Shown here in pieces: positions 1-11,489 of a DNA stretch of 64,000 nt. Each line of letters starts with the position of its first letter. Position 1 is the stretch's first letter. Made by a program: the position numbers and the translations under genes. The stretch comes from Collybiopsis luxurians FD-317 M1 (taxonomy: Eukaryota; Basidiomycota; Agaricomycetes; Agaricales; Omphalotaceae), in NCBI GenBank assembly GCA_000827265.1, contig KN834757.1:124001-188000 (forward strand). The letters are read 5' to 3'. Below the pieces are notes generated by a model that was not told the origin of the DNA, ran no database searches, and saw only the letters and a list, made by a program, of their open reading frames with translations.

Positions 1-564
1 CGTCCGTCGAGGAAGCCTCGAAATAAATATAAGTGAATGGGAAGGATTGTTTGACCAGATCATCGGGCTGGAAGCAAATATCAAGGAGTCAGAATCGTAA
101 GAGCAGAAGGGATATACACTCACCTCAATCGGACTAAGAAAAGTAACATTTATCGCCATCTTTCCTGCCGTCAAGCTCAGAATCGAACGAGTGGGAGTGA
201 CTTGGTAGCTATTAAAAGTGGTAGCATTTAGAGTAGCATTGTTGCTGAGTGTAAGCCCTCCAGGTGCGCCCAGCCAGGTGTACAATGCGCCGTCGACTCG
301 TAGCAATCCAGCCCATCCTAGAGTCTACAAAGAACGCCCTCTATTAGCACTTAAGCTCGAGCGTCATGGGCGCAAAACACATACATGATTTGTCGTCCAA
401 AAACTTGGCCATTGATTGGACTGAGCCGTCGTAGAAGTATGGGACAAGTAAGCCTGGAGATAGGGAGACCGAACAGCAAGAGGAATCGCGGGAGGCTGGA
501 TCGATTGGCCTAACACCAGCAGAACGAGCCGGGAAGCAAGCGCAAGGAGACAGAGACGAAACAT
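1..564 (-). CDS. Glutaminase A-like ectoenzyme, copy A (5' part only)
   Basis: This is the N-terminal part of a GtaA-family protein that continues past the left edge. Exon 1 starts at 564 with a signal peptide (MFRLCLLALASRLVLLVLG), followed by the family hallmark PPAIPLAVRSPYLQAYL and WPSFWTTNH. A second exon near 325-120 encodes the GWAGLLRVDG...YTWLG block and the VTPTRSILSL...NVTFLSPIE block, and a third begins near 65 (QSFPFTYIYFEASS). These are the conserved start blocks of fungal glutaminase A (DUF5127 region). By family, the product is secreted or surface-bound and is thought to release glutamate from glutamine; the substrate here is inferred. It is paralogous to the genes at 1376-4843, 13890-17887 and 33952-37597 and lies in the same orientation as copy B, 0.8 kb away. 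No break is seen in the visible part. Confidence 0.85.
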
Positions 565-1375
565 GGTGCCCCCGGGGGTTCCAAAGGTCGGCGGAGAAGA
601 AGGAACAAAATAGTTCGAAAAAGAAATAAACTGTCGCTGACAGTAAAAGGCTGAGAAACCAGAGTACGGCTGGACTTATTCAGTGAATATAGGGTCATCA
701 AACTTGATCGTTGTACCAGATGATGATCAATGGGCGGCAGACGCTCCTGATTTCTGGACTGTATTTTGCACAGCCTGGCTGGCGGAATTCTGTAATTGAA
801 TATTGTATTAGAACGAGCCGGAAGCTCAAATCCACTCGATAGGATAAACGTATCGCGCGCTTTCACCGTCAAGCTTACCTGGAAGGAGGTGCATAATCCT
901 CACAAATCCGGCCATTGCACACGGTCATGTTCAATTTTTTACTTCCTCCCGCCCGCGGAATAATTTGAGCCAGTCAATCCGATCAGGCGATCAGCCTGCG
1001 AAACACAGATGGATACTATGCCTAATCACGGTGTTGGTTAGGATATGAAGACATACCGCTCTCAACGTATTCTTTGGGCGGCTACAAAGCCAGGTTGTGT
1101 CACTCGTGTTACTCTCCACTGATGGACACATGATTCAGACATTCAAAGTTTGTTGCTTGTCAATGTCATTGTCAGGCATGCTTCGTCCGTCGAAGGCAGT
1201 TTCTTTCAAGAAAAGAAAAGGCTAAGAATTCGCGACTTGATGGAAGATATCTACCCACAGGTGTTTTGGATACATGAATAAAGAAGTGGTATGTCTTTCC
1301 GGATGCAACAATCGACGAAAATCGTTCTCCCTTCTCCGCGCCAGCAGTTCATCCATTTTATCTCCCAATCAACTC
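565..1375. other. Intergenic spacer between GtaA copies A and B
   Basis: This spacer holds the promoter side of copy A and the 3' flank of copy B. No open frame here resembles a known protein and I see no RNA gene. No repeat shared with other parts of the window was noticed. Confidence 0.5.
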
Positions 1376-4300
1376 TCATTGATACTCCGGCGGAGGCTCG
1401 TACTGCCCCATCGTTCTCATTTCTGCCATATCTCTTCTTAGATTTTCCACCTCTTCTCTTAACTGGGCTGCAGTATCCACCGGTCTCGCGTCCGAAGTTC
1501 CTAAAGTCACGGAGGTTTCTTCAGTAGAGTTGTCATGATTGTTAATAGTCAACGGGTATTTTCTGGGAAGACCACTTGTTTGCGTACGAGTTGCGGAACT
1601 CGTGTCTGTTGGCGAAGAAAGCTCGGCTCCTTCATAATGAGGGTAGGGGTCAATTTGATGTCTGTTCGAAAGTCGCTGCGGGAGGGGATTGCTTTCCCTA
1701 GCGTTGGATCCGAACATGGCGAAGCTGCCTGGTACCTTTTCATCGCTTTCCAGTCCTATCCCTCTCCTTGCACGGCGCCGGAGGTAAAAGAGGAGCCCAA
1801 CAGCTACGAGGGCAACGAATACAAAGCAACCGACGACACTTCCAGCAATGGTACCAGCTTTGGATTTACTGGAATGGGAGCTGACACCACTACTGCCACC
1901 GCCACCGGGTGAGCTAGAGCTGTTGATTTTCTTCTCGAGGCTGAAAAAGGGATTTTGAAGCAATGGGTGCATCAATTACGTCGAACGAACAGGTTCATAC
2001 TTACTTGAGAGCGAGCAGAGCATACATTGCTCCTTGAGCGGGACTACAAAAGGGTCAGCAAGTTCCCCTTGAATGAGATAATATCAACTTACCTTGCGGC
2101 TCCACCCTGTGATTCCCCATTAGACGTATCATATGTTGTAGGGAAAACAACAAAATTATTTTGATTCGACGCGGCAGCATGCACCATGGACACCAACAAA
2201 TCCCTCGTTTTCGAGTCAGTCACTGTTCCAGCAGTGAAGAGTGTCCAGTGAGATTTAGCGGTACCATCTTGATTACTGTCAAATGGTAACCCAAATGTTT
2301 GGCCTGTGGAAACCATTAATCATCGGTGAGTGAAGTCATTCCAAAGTCTGGGCTTAGCTCTTACCTGAGGAAGCTGCGTTTGAGTACCACGAGGTCTGAT
2401 TGCTGTATATCTGTGGATATGGAACTGGTTCAGGAGGACTCCAGAGTTTCGAAGGATCATGACTTACACTTTCATCCACCAGATTGAAACCAAGTAACTT
2501 GTCTGGATAAAGGTTATACATCAAACTCCAGGAGCTTGGAGCGCCGTATGTCGAAGTTATATGGCCTGAAGATTCAGCGAGATGCTGCCACTGAGAGACA
2601 AGGGAGGAGGCGGTTTCCTACGTGAACATGGTTGAGTTGAAAGGTTTAGAAAGTCGACGGGAGAAAACATACTGAATAATAACTATAATCATCAGATTCA
2701 CCTATCACTCGACTAATCTCAGCCATAGACCTGATAGCAATGATTCCTTTGATAGCCAAGTTGGTCATATTGGCATTATTCAATCCATCTGCAGAGCTAC
2801 TGGATGAAAAAAGCTAAGTATTCACTGTCTGTCACTGCACAGAAACAGGACTGTCGACCTACAATCCGTCGGGAAACAATGGGTTCTCTGAGACAAGTGA
2901 ATTAGTCCATTTCTTTAGTGTTGAGTACTAGAAACCAGCATGAAAAAGGTAATGACTACTAAAAGAGCGAACAGGAGACATACATATGATGAGAGCAAAG
3001 ATCGGTCACCACTAAAGCTCGCGTGCGCCCATGTCATAATTAACATATCGTCGATGCTTTCCATTGTTGAAGAGAATGCCGGATCAATATTGCCAATAGC
3101 GGAGGGGAATGCGTTACCCAAGTCTTCGGCAGCAAAACCCTCATTGTACAATCCAGATGATTCAAATTGTAGAAGTGGTTCGAGAAGATATCCGGCCCAA
3201 GAAGCATTCAAGTATAGGATTGCAGGCCAAGCGGCATATAAAACTTCTACTGGATTTGTTCGCCTTGGTTTAGGGGAAAAGTCTGGTTGAGAAGCTCAAT
3301 TCGTTCGTCACACACATAGGATAACTCACTGAGAGTTCCCGATATCTTTCATGAAAATGAGAATATCAGACTTGTTCAATTGTCCATCTGATCCGAATCC
3401 GACGGTGATATCCATTCCAGCCATAGTTTGTCGTGATGCTAAAGAAACCAAGTCTGCATAGTTAGATGATATATCGTTTGCATCTGATATGATCTTGTTA
3501 TCTAGAGCAGTTGCACGCTCGAGAGCATTTGAGGCGTCGCCCATGAAATCCAACAACTGCGAAGAACAATGAGGGATAAGTGACATACATACTGATATAG
3601 CATACCGCTGTTTCAACATTGGAATATTTTGTGAAAAAATATGGCTGGCGAGTTTGGTTCCCAGCAGCAGTGGTGTAGATGATGTCTGGGTTTCGAACAA
3701 GACCAATACCCCACACTACTGGAGACGAAGTGGATGTAATGTTGCCTAGATCGGTGCTAAAAGCAAAAGCAGGCTGAAGACCCCTGTCAACGACACAATG
3801 TTAAAACCTGGAGTTGGAGCGGTACAAATACTTGCATTGCGACATCGCTAGCATTGTATTCGGTATTCTGAGTATTGTTTAGTTTGCCGTTGTTGAGAAA
3901 TGCTGTGCGAATCAAGCCAGTAAGACCAGTCTGATAAGTAACTCCGATCCCCTGAAATATCTGTCAGTCAATGAAGACGCTGTTCAAGTACCACTGGGAC
4001 GCACTGCGTTCGTGGCGAGGTAGGCCACTCCATCTTCTGCAATATCACTCAACTCGGTCATATATTGAAAAGGAAAACGCTGTGCTTCGTGGTAAATAAC
4101 TGAATTAATTGTGGTGGTATTCCACTGTATGACATTGACAGGGTTGGATGATAAAATTTCTACGTAGCAGTAGGGCTCAGTCAGTGAACTTCAAGTCCGA
4201 CACAAGAGTCGAGAAGAAACTGACCGCCGGTAATGTCGTAATAAACTTGAAGGGAATGAGAATCTCCATCCAGTGAAGAGGCTTCAAAATAGACATAGGT

Positions 4301-4843
4301 GAATGGGAAGGATTGTAAAACTAAATCTCCAGGCTGAACCCAAAAGTCCAAAGCATCAGATCTGAGATATGAGCAAATGAAGTTTGCATCTCACCTCAAT
4401 TGGACTAAGGAAGGTAACATTTATCGCCATGGTTCCTGCTGTCATACTTAAAATAGAGCGAGTGGGTGTTACTTGGTAGCTGTCGAAAATAGGAGGAGTG
4501 ACAGTGGCATTGTTGCTCGGTTTGATATTTGGAATGGGACCACCAATCCACTCGTAGAAAACATTGTCCACTCGTAAGAATCCACTCCAGGACAAAGTCT
4601 ACAAAAGGCACACGAGAAGAACTCTTCATCATCGCACTGATTCGAGTATTCGGGGTCACATACATGATTGGTTGTCCAGAAATTGGGGTATGAATGAGAC
4701 CCATTCGCAGGTGTCGTCGTCGAAGTAAAAGGAAAATAAGCTTGGAGGTAAGGAGACCGAACAGCGAGAGGAATTGCCGGAGGTTGGATAGATTGGCCCA
4801 CTGTTAGCAGAACAAACCAGGAAGCGAGAACAAGGAGAAGCAT
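1376..4843 (-). CDS. Glutaminase A-like membrane-anchored ectoenzyme, copy B
   Basis: Complete member of the fungal GtaA family, in about fifteen short exons. The order is: signal peptide (start 4843), PPAIPLAVRSPYLQAY, FW(T)TNH, LSWSGFLRVDN, the TPTRSILSMTAG / NVTFLSPIEV block, a WGIGLVRNPDIIY segment, SRQTMAGMDITVG with FMKDIGNSQ, and then the DUF4965/DUF1793 core (NASWAGYLLEPLLQFESSGLYN, DLGNAFPSAIGN, ADGLNNANMTNLAIKGIIAI, LYPDKLLGFNLV, GLPFDSNQDGTAKSHWTLFTAG, SPAQGAMYALLAL). After the catalytic core comes a Ser/Gly linker, one membrane segment (GTIAGSVVGCFVFVALVAVG), a basic stop-transfer RRRARR, and a cytosolic tail with a short coiled coil ending EPPPEYQ. The tail holds a PPxY motif. 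The role (extracellular glutamine or amide hydrolysis) is taken from the family; the anchor and tail are seen directly. I see no frameshift. Confidence 0.86.
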
Positions 4844-5985
4844 AAGATGTATGCTGGCTTAATAGTCCGTTCAACACCTGGGGTTTCCACAAACTGCGGC
4901 TTCAGAAGAGTGGATAGAAGCTATTGTCGACAGGGATACCTTAATTATATGGCATGGAATCTGGTATGAGAACGAGAAAGATTAATTGAATACTTGCACA
5001 CTCGGCTGTGGAAGTGGCAATCAGAGCACTTGCATATCACTGATACTAGCGACCACGCTGAACCTAGTGAAGATATAAATATTCGGTTATACGGGCGCAG
5101 CCCAGGCGCCTTGCAACATGGAGGAGATCGGTGATTTGATCAATATAAGTAGTGAGCAAAGAAGATTTCCGTCAATGATGCGCTGGAATTATCGACAAGC
5201 AAGAATCAAAAGGAAAAAGTGATAATCAGTAACATTTGAATACTCCTGTACTAGATGGGAACTTTCATTCATCAAAGCAGCTTTAACATATCACTTACAT
5301 TGGTTGAATCGACAACTGACACTCCAGTGTCATAATCTTTCACACATACACCACTCTTGTATTGCCTAATATGGAGTACTGTTAATATCAGCACCTAGGT
5401 CGTATGATCTTGGAATCCAGACTTGTGAGGTGACTTATCAATTGAACCTTTCCCTACCGGCCGTAGTATATCATATCCCAAACTGGCGTATAATGCAAGG
5501 ACACGGCTGCGATCGGAAATCTAATTAGTCGAGCCAGGAGGGCGCTGGCTAGATGTGAATATATCTTTTTTTTTTACCTGCTGTCGTTTTTAGGTTTGAT
5601 TCGAGTGGTATTTGCGTGAGTTGGAGGGTCACGCGGCAAGGATGGGAGCGAAGGCTGGTGCACCAGAAAGTAGTAAGTAATCAAAGAACTTGATGATGAT
5701 GAATCTATGATTGTTCTGACTCATTCTTCTGATCGAGAAGATACGAGTGCCAAGCTTTTGGCCTCCCAGCCTGAGCGAAACAACAATTCATTGGGCTTTA
5801 GTGGCTGGCAGCGAGGATACTGTAAGTAGAGTGTGCTCAGAGACAGGTGTCGGTCACCGTGTGACTGCGTACTTATCTTTTCTTCGACACCTACATACAA
5901 AATCTCTATGAGCACCCGAGTTGATACTAGCAATAAATAGCAATCTTTCTCACGTCTTAACGGTGCTTCATGACTCTGTAAACCT
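4844..5985. other. 5' flank of GtaA copy B, related to the 5' flank of copy C
   Basis: No protein gene was recognised. Short blocks resemble the flank upstream of copy C: for example, around 5315-5370 the string AGTGTCATAATCTTT followed by ACACCA..CTTGTAT recurs near 18520-18565. This suggests copies B and C arose by a segmental duplication that included upstream DNA. Confidence 0.4.
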
Positions 5986-6200
5986 CTCTGCATCAGCTGA
6001 CAAAGTCAATTTCCACTGCTCGGAGAACAACATTGACAATGAAGATGATGGCGGAGAAGGGGAATGAAGGAATCCCAACAGAGTTAAAAATTGGCGGGAG
6101 AACGCCGAAACTGATGTCCGCAAGGTCATCCGATTTCAATCGGAGCGAAGAAGAGGGAGAAGTAGAAGATGACAATACCACCTATTGAGGAACGAGGAAA
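5985..6200. repeat. Dispersed repeat family R1, copy at 6 kb
   Basis: The stretch with ATGAAGATGATGGCGGAG, GGGAGAACGCCGAAACTGA and TCCGCAAGGTCATCC is related to 19750-19905 (GTGAAAGAACACC..ACGAGTTCCGCAGGTCATC) and 52845-52990 (AAGCCGAGAACGATATCCGCAGGGCATCC). On the minus strand it can be read as a hydrophobic peptide, but no family is recognisable. It may be a relic of a duplicated gene or a non-autonomous element. Confidence 0.45.
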
Positions 6201-6479
6201 GCACTTGCTATTGTTGAGGGTAGACCCAACGGCGGTGTTGCTCCAGACAAGACCGCACATCTTTGTAACATTGCACCGCGGTCGGGACAACTTTATATTT
6301 GTATTTCATATTTACTACATATGGTGGATTAGGTGCGCAATGGTTCCTCTGAGCTGTTAGGCTCGAAATGATGAAGGTAGCGAAAGTAAAATGTTTATTG
6401 TTGTCGGCCTTTTATACTCTACAGTAAGTACTGTATCATTTTATTCAATTCGATGCAACTAGGAATAAGTATGAGGAAG

Positions 6480-6813
6480 AGCCCCTGCGACAGATATTGT
6501 GCACAATCCTTTGGTCGCACCAGTCGAGGCCACCCTAAAATAGATAAGATTAGATGTAACCCTAAACCTAACCCTAACCCTAACCCCCCAACCCTCTAAC
6601 CCTCTAACCACCTACCTGACCCCCCGATAGAGCCGTTTGTTGGCAATGTCACAGACAGTTCCCATATGTTAGGGCTAGCTCTGCTAGCCCTTTTTGGAAC
6701 TGCCTGCGACATTGCTTGACCTTAGGGTGGTCACTGGTAGTTACCAAAGGATTGTTCACAAATGTTTATTCGGTAGCACCAAAGATTGTGAACAATAACA
6801 GTGGCGTTGGGTG
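6480..6813. mobile_element. hAT-like MITE carrying TTAGGG-like repeats, copy 1 (MITE-T)
   Basis: About 334 bp, recognised because it matches, in opposite orientation, the element at 17252-17710. The ends are AGCCCCTGCGACAG and the complement of CACCCAACGCCACTG. Flanks TGAGGAAG and TGAGGAGA form an imperfect 8-bp duplication, which fits hAT transposition. Inside is a CCCTAA-type tract (about 6557-6610), a perfect hairpin around GGGCTAGCTCTGCTAGCCC (about 6672-6690), and sub-terminal inverted motifs ATTGTGCACAATC and ATTGTTCACAA. No coding capacity. Confidence 0.75.
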
Positions 6814-7012
6814 TGAGGAGAATGGTATAAGTATAAGTCAGTATGAGGAATACATATGAGGAAACAGAAGTAAAGGTGTGAGCAGAATGGCTGAGCAACC
6901 TATGGGCCGACATACTGATCTGTGGCTATAAAGTGAAACTAGAATTTGAAATGGAGCTGCGCGGCAAGACACTTGGCAAATAATGACTCCAACACTCTGC
7001 ATATATTTCATT
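6814..7012. other. Unassigned spacer
   Basis: Short A/T-rich spacer between MITE-T copy 1 and the nested element. Nothing recognisable in it. Confidence 0.4.
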
Positions 7013-7350
7013 CAGATGATTCTCTTGCAGTGGTCCATTCAATTGATCTGAATATTTTCCACTTTTGGTGTGTCTGGCACAGCGACAAATGCTTTTAAAT
7101 CAAAATCCCTCCAATATCTTGATCCTATGCCACTTCCTGAAGCCCAAGGCTCACGGTGACGGCAGCTTTGACACTCTCTTGCACTTCCTTTTGGTGTATT
7201 CGCTCCTAAGGTTGTGCATGGTTGGATCACTGACTCATGACCCAATCCAACCCAGCTCAAGGATCAACAAGGGTCAAGAGTCAGGGTCAGCCAGGAGTCA
7301 CTTTTTTATCAACTGAAATTCCTTCCAAGATGCTACTTTGGGGTGGGCAC

Positions 7351-7663
7351 TGGAAGATGAATCTGAAAGATCTATAATCCTATGTAAGTACACATGACCT
7401 CAGAACAGAAGACAAGTTCTCAGGGTTAGACTGAAACTCGTACTGATATATATACTGAGTAAAAGGAATAAGTATTGGGAGAAAATAGGAAGTAAGAAAG
7501 ATGAACTGAAAGTGCAGAGACAACCGCATGGAGGCATAGTGGTTGTAGTCAGCCTGCTCTGCTTCCGTGGAGGCCCGTTACTGACACACCACAGGACACC
7601 CAATACGCTCACATGACCATATGCATCTATGCACTGTTACACATAGCCCCTTCATATTCAACA
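7351..7663 (-). repeat. Copia 3' LTR
   Basis: Matches 12867-13178 over its full length with scattered differences (for example GTACACATGACCTCAGAAC against GTACACACAACCTCAGAAT). In element orientation it begins TGTTGAATATGAAGGGGC. The visible difference between the LTRs is several percent, so the insertion is not recent. Confidence 0.88.
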
Positions 7664-7678
7664 CTCCCCCTGGTGTCC
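7664..7678 (-). other. Copia polypurine tract
   Basis: On the minus strand this reads CACCAGGGGGAG directly before the 3' LTR, the expected position and composition of a plus-strand priming polypurine tract. Confidence 0.6.
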
Positions 7679-8893
7679 TGATACCACCAGTCCAGTCCAG
7701 TCCCAATGCAGAAACAATATGGCAATGTTTGTCTTTAGAAAGTGATTTTGTCATGATATTGGCAAGGTTCTGGGAGCTTGAAACAGGGTGTATAGTGACC
7801 AACTGCTGAGAAACAGTGTCTCAAGTAAAATGATACCAAATATTGATATGCTTGGATAAATTGTGTGCCTTTGTTGTTTCTGAAAGACTAACTGCACCGA
7901 GATTATCACATAGGAGATCAAGAGGGTTGTCAGCTAGGCCAAGTTCAATCTCTTCCAACCAACTCTGTAGCCATCACTGCCAGTGGTCCAATATATATCT
8001 GCCAAAAAAGGTTTAGCAATATATTTCATATTTCCAGGAATATTTCCAATTGTTTCTCCAGTGAAAAATATTAAATGTTGCACTGGAAAAATGTTTTGAG
8101 ATATATTGGATATTCCAGTACATATTTCATGCAAAATAGGCACTGGTAATTACCTAATATCACCTGAGAAATAGCATGAATTTTTCTGTATTTATAGATA
8201 TTTTATTTCCAAAGATATATGCAAAATACATTCTTTATTTCGGCTGTGATATCAGTGGTACTATACATTCTTTATCCTTGGATGTATTTTGCATATATCT
8301 TTGGAAATAAAATACCTATAAATACAGAAAAATTCATGCTGTTTCTCAGGTGATATTAGGTAATTACCAGTGCCTATTTTGCATGAAATATGTACTGGAA
8401 TATCCAATATATCTCAAAACATTTTTCCAGTGCAACATTTAATATTTTTCACTGGAGAAACAATTGGAAATATTCCTGGAAATATGAAATATATTGCTAA
8501 ACCTTTTTTGGCAGATATATATTGGACCACTGGCAGTGCATAAAGCCTGTTGTACACTGTGCGAGAGTGAGATATATTCTGACTCTGTAGATGATATTGC
8601 AACAGAACCCTGTCATTTTGAGGACCAAGAGACTGGAGATCCATTGACAAGGAAAATATAACTGGACATTGATTTTTGTGATGACTTATCACTGGCCCAG
8701 TCAGCATCCACATATCCAATAGGTTTGATGTGATCCCTGCTACCCTGGCAGTAAACAATCCCGTAATGAATGGTGGTAAAGATATACTGACAAAGCTTGA
8801 TGAGTAGGTCCCAGTGGCAGTGAGTAGGAGCATTCTGAATGGTGGAAAGGATGCAGCAGGTGAATACAATATCCAGACAAGTGCTACTAGCAC
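7667..8893 (-). pseudogene. Copia RNase H domain, interrupted by foldback element
   Basis: Upstream of the insertion the minus strand reads YVDADWASD (family GYSDADWAG block), then VSWSSK-stop-QGSVAISSTESEYISLSHS (family SWSSKRQ..VALSSTEAEY block). After the insertion it resumes with WLQSWLEEIELGL, then LLCDN and HINIWYHF. The stop between SSK and QGS is TGA (8613-8615) where Arg is expected. The 564-bp insertion falls exactly between the QAL and WLQSW codons. Confidence 0.8.
7975..8538. mobile_element. CACTG-ended foldback element, CACTA-like, with 3-bp target duplication
   Basis: Two near-identical arms (about 7975-8231 and 8282-8538, 257 bp each) face each other around a loop of about 50 bp, so the element is almost wholly palindromic. 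It starts CACTGCCAGTGG and ends CCACTGGCAGTG. It is flanked by CAT on both sides (7972-7974, 8539-8541); removing the element plus one CAT restores the copia RNase H frame, so the 3-bp duplication is real. Many CCAGTG/CACTGG motifs sit inside the arms, resembling sub-terminal repeats. Ends and 3-bp duplication fit the CACTA (CMC/EnSpm) superfamily. It has no coding capacity. Confidence 0.8.
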
Positions 8894-8960
8894 CCCACCA
8901 GCAACAACCTAGTATGCCTCGATAGGGCTTGTTCTTCTTGAAGTCTATATTGTCTTCAGT

Positions 8961-9800
8961 TCAAGTTTCATCTGGGGAGAGTGAAAAGTTTGGTGGTAGA
9001 GGAGTATAAATGGGGAGCATTTTGTCAAGTAGACCAAAGTAGCAGAACACATTTTGAAAGAAAGGTGCTTGGGAAATAGCAATAGATCTGTCTGAAAGAT
9101 GATCTATAGTCAGTTCTACAAGAAAATGTTTTTCCTTTACATCTTTCAAATCCCATATTTGGAAGCCCTTTACCATCCCATCTGCTTCCTTGTCTGAAGA
9201 GGACCCACTGAATACATTGTCAGTGTGAACCAAGGCTATGAAAAACATGCCAGAGTCATTGTGACAATACTGAATACAAGGATCTGCTTGTGATGACTTG
9301 AAGCCTAAAGTATGAAACCAACCTTCCAACTCCTTATACCAAATGTGTCCCACTTGTGCCATTCCATAAAGGGGTTTATGCATCAAACACACCTTTGCTT
9401 CCTCCCCTTTAACAGCAAATCCAGTAGGTTGATACATATAAATGGGAGGATCTTTAGGAAGGCTGCTATTGAGATATGCAGCTGAGAAATCCCATTGATG
9501 TGTATGAAGGTGTTTGAAGGCACAGATTGAAATGAGGAGATGAACTGACTTGAAATGGGCTACCATTGACCAACTTTTCTGGAAGTCGATGCCCAGTATT
9601 TGCGTATCCCCCTAAGCTACATACTGAGCTTTACACTTCTGCAGATTCCCCTCACTGTCAACCTTTAAATCATAGACCCACATTCCATCAAGGATCTGCA
9701 CATCAGCCAGCTGATCAACTAGAGTCCAACAATTTCACTTGACCAGTGATTCTATTTCAGCTTTCATGGGAGGTATCCAGTCTTCTGGATTTTTCATTGC
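8961..9800 (-). pseudogene. Copia reverse transcriptase fragment
   Basis: The minus-strand frame contains HQWDFSAAYLNS (family DVKTAFLNG block), IYMYQPTGF, LMHKPLYGMAQVGHIWY (family L.KSLYGLKQ..R.W block), LGFKSSQADPCIQY and FIALVHTDN. The last replaces the usual YVDD catalytic aspartate pair with HTDN, so this copy would be catalytically dead. An upstream remnant near 9600-9800 matches the copia linker before RT. Confidence 0.82.
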
Positions 9801-10232
9801 ATCAGCATATGACTTTGGGATCTGAATTTCACCTCCTCCTTTGATGGTGCTAGCAAGAACAATGACATTAGCCCAGTCTTCAGCTTCATCTTGGGCTCAA
9901 TTTTCCTTGTGCTCATACTCTTGAGAATGTAGCAGGTCCACAGAAGGCATCCATAGGCAAGCAGAGCAACAAACAGCAGGAGCAACAGGTGGAGGGGGTG
10001 TAGCAGATAATAGAGCAGTAGGTGTTACAGCTGAGCTTGCGGCAGGATCAACATCCCCATTCAGTTCCAAAGAAGGCTGCTCAAGTTGGCCCAACTGATC
10101 TGGACTGATGTTGGAATCAAACCCTGATTCATCCAATTTAGTTTCCATTAATTCTGCCATGCAACATGGGGTTCTTTCCTCTAACTCTACATTGCATACA
10201 GGGTAAATGCCATGTCAGTTGATGTCCCAAAC

Positions 10233-11276
10233 TCAATAGCCACACCTTCCCAAATGTCTGACCATCTGTCCTTCCCAGGACTGCCTCCCAAGCTTCCCAT
10301 TCATGCAGTCCAGATCAGTCACCCAAACCTTGCTACCCCAATGCTGAAGATGAGACACATTAACCTTCACATCCTGTGCTTTGTACCACTTCTCCCAAGG
10401 GATAACACCCAGATGCTGATTAGTTGACACCATTCCCTGAATATAACAGTAAGCAGATGCAGCTTCAGCCCAAAAACAATGGCCAAGGTCAGAATCCTCC
10501 AGCATTGTGCATACCCCCTCAATTACTGTCCGATTTGCATGCTCAACCTGTCCATTCACAGTGGATGAAGATTTCAGAACTTTCTCTATCAAGATACCAC
10601 ATGCTGCACACCATGCATCAAAATGTTGATTGTCGAATTCCCTTCCCATGTCAATTTGAAATACTTGTACATGATGACCTGTCTGATGTTCCACCATCGC
10701 CATGAACCTCTGTACCAGGCAGAGCACATTGAGTGCCTCTTTATTCACAGTGAAGGAGGGAAAAGGGATTCCTGTCCTGTTGTCGCATGCTAGGAGCATA
10801 TAATATGCACCTCCTAGGCTTCTCATTCGAGATCATCCCCAAAGGTCCAGACTAATCCTATCTAAGGGTTCAGATGATGGAATGACAATCTCATCAAAAG
10901 GGCATTGTTTAGCTTTAGCGAATAGGCATACTTTGCATTTTCCACACAGAGAATAATCAGATACTTCAAGGCCTTCAACCAGTCCTCTTTTGGCCATTAT
11001 TTGTATCATATTTATATCTGCATGTCCAAAACAAGTGTGCCACATGGTGAGGGAGCAGGGTTTTGAATGGGATTGACCAGCAGAAGCCAGAGCATATGTG
11101 AATTCTGGTGTAATAGAAGTGGACCCTGGATAAGGATGCAGTGAGTCTAACTCATCAGCTACTCGAACCTGATATAGTCCATGTTCACTGCGATGTTCAG
11201 CCAGGCATCTGTCAATTATAACTTTTGCCAAAGATGGATCTTGAACAACAATCCTCCCATTCCCCCATTCCCCCAT
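10233..11276 (-). pseudogene. Copia GAG-pre-integrase and integrase remnant
   Basis: The region read from 11276 downward has the zinc-binding block WHTCFGHADINMIQIMAKRG ... CGKCKVCLFAKAKQCPF (His-His-Cys-Cys), then SLDLWG. The next frame (10826 down) gives YYMLLACDNRTG, VFQIDMGREFDN (core aspartate and DNG-like motif) and STVNGQVEHANRTVIEGVCTMLEDS (family P..NG..ER.NRT..E block with the final Glu). The two parts are in different frames. Confidence 0.8.
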
Positions 11277-11489
11277 TCCCCCCTAAATCCCTTTTTATCC
11301 TTTGCTGGCAGAGACAGAAGGTTCATTGTGAAGAACAGAGTATGTGAAGTGGGAAAACAAAGACAGTGCACTAAACCCTCTGCAGTTTTAACAGTAATCT
11401 CAGCAATTCCATAGCCTTCAATAACAAAGGATCCTTTTACCCCCTCAGCTGCCATGCAACCTACAAATTGTACTGGAGCATATTTCACA

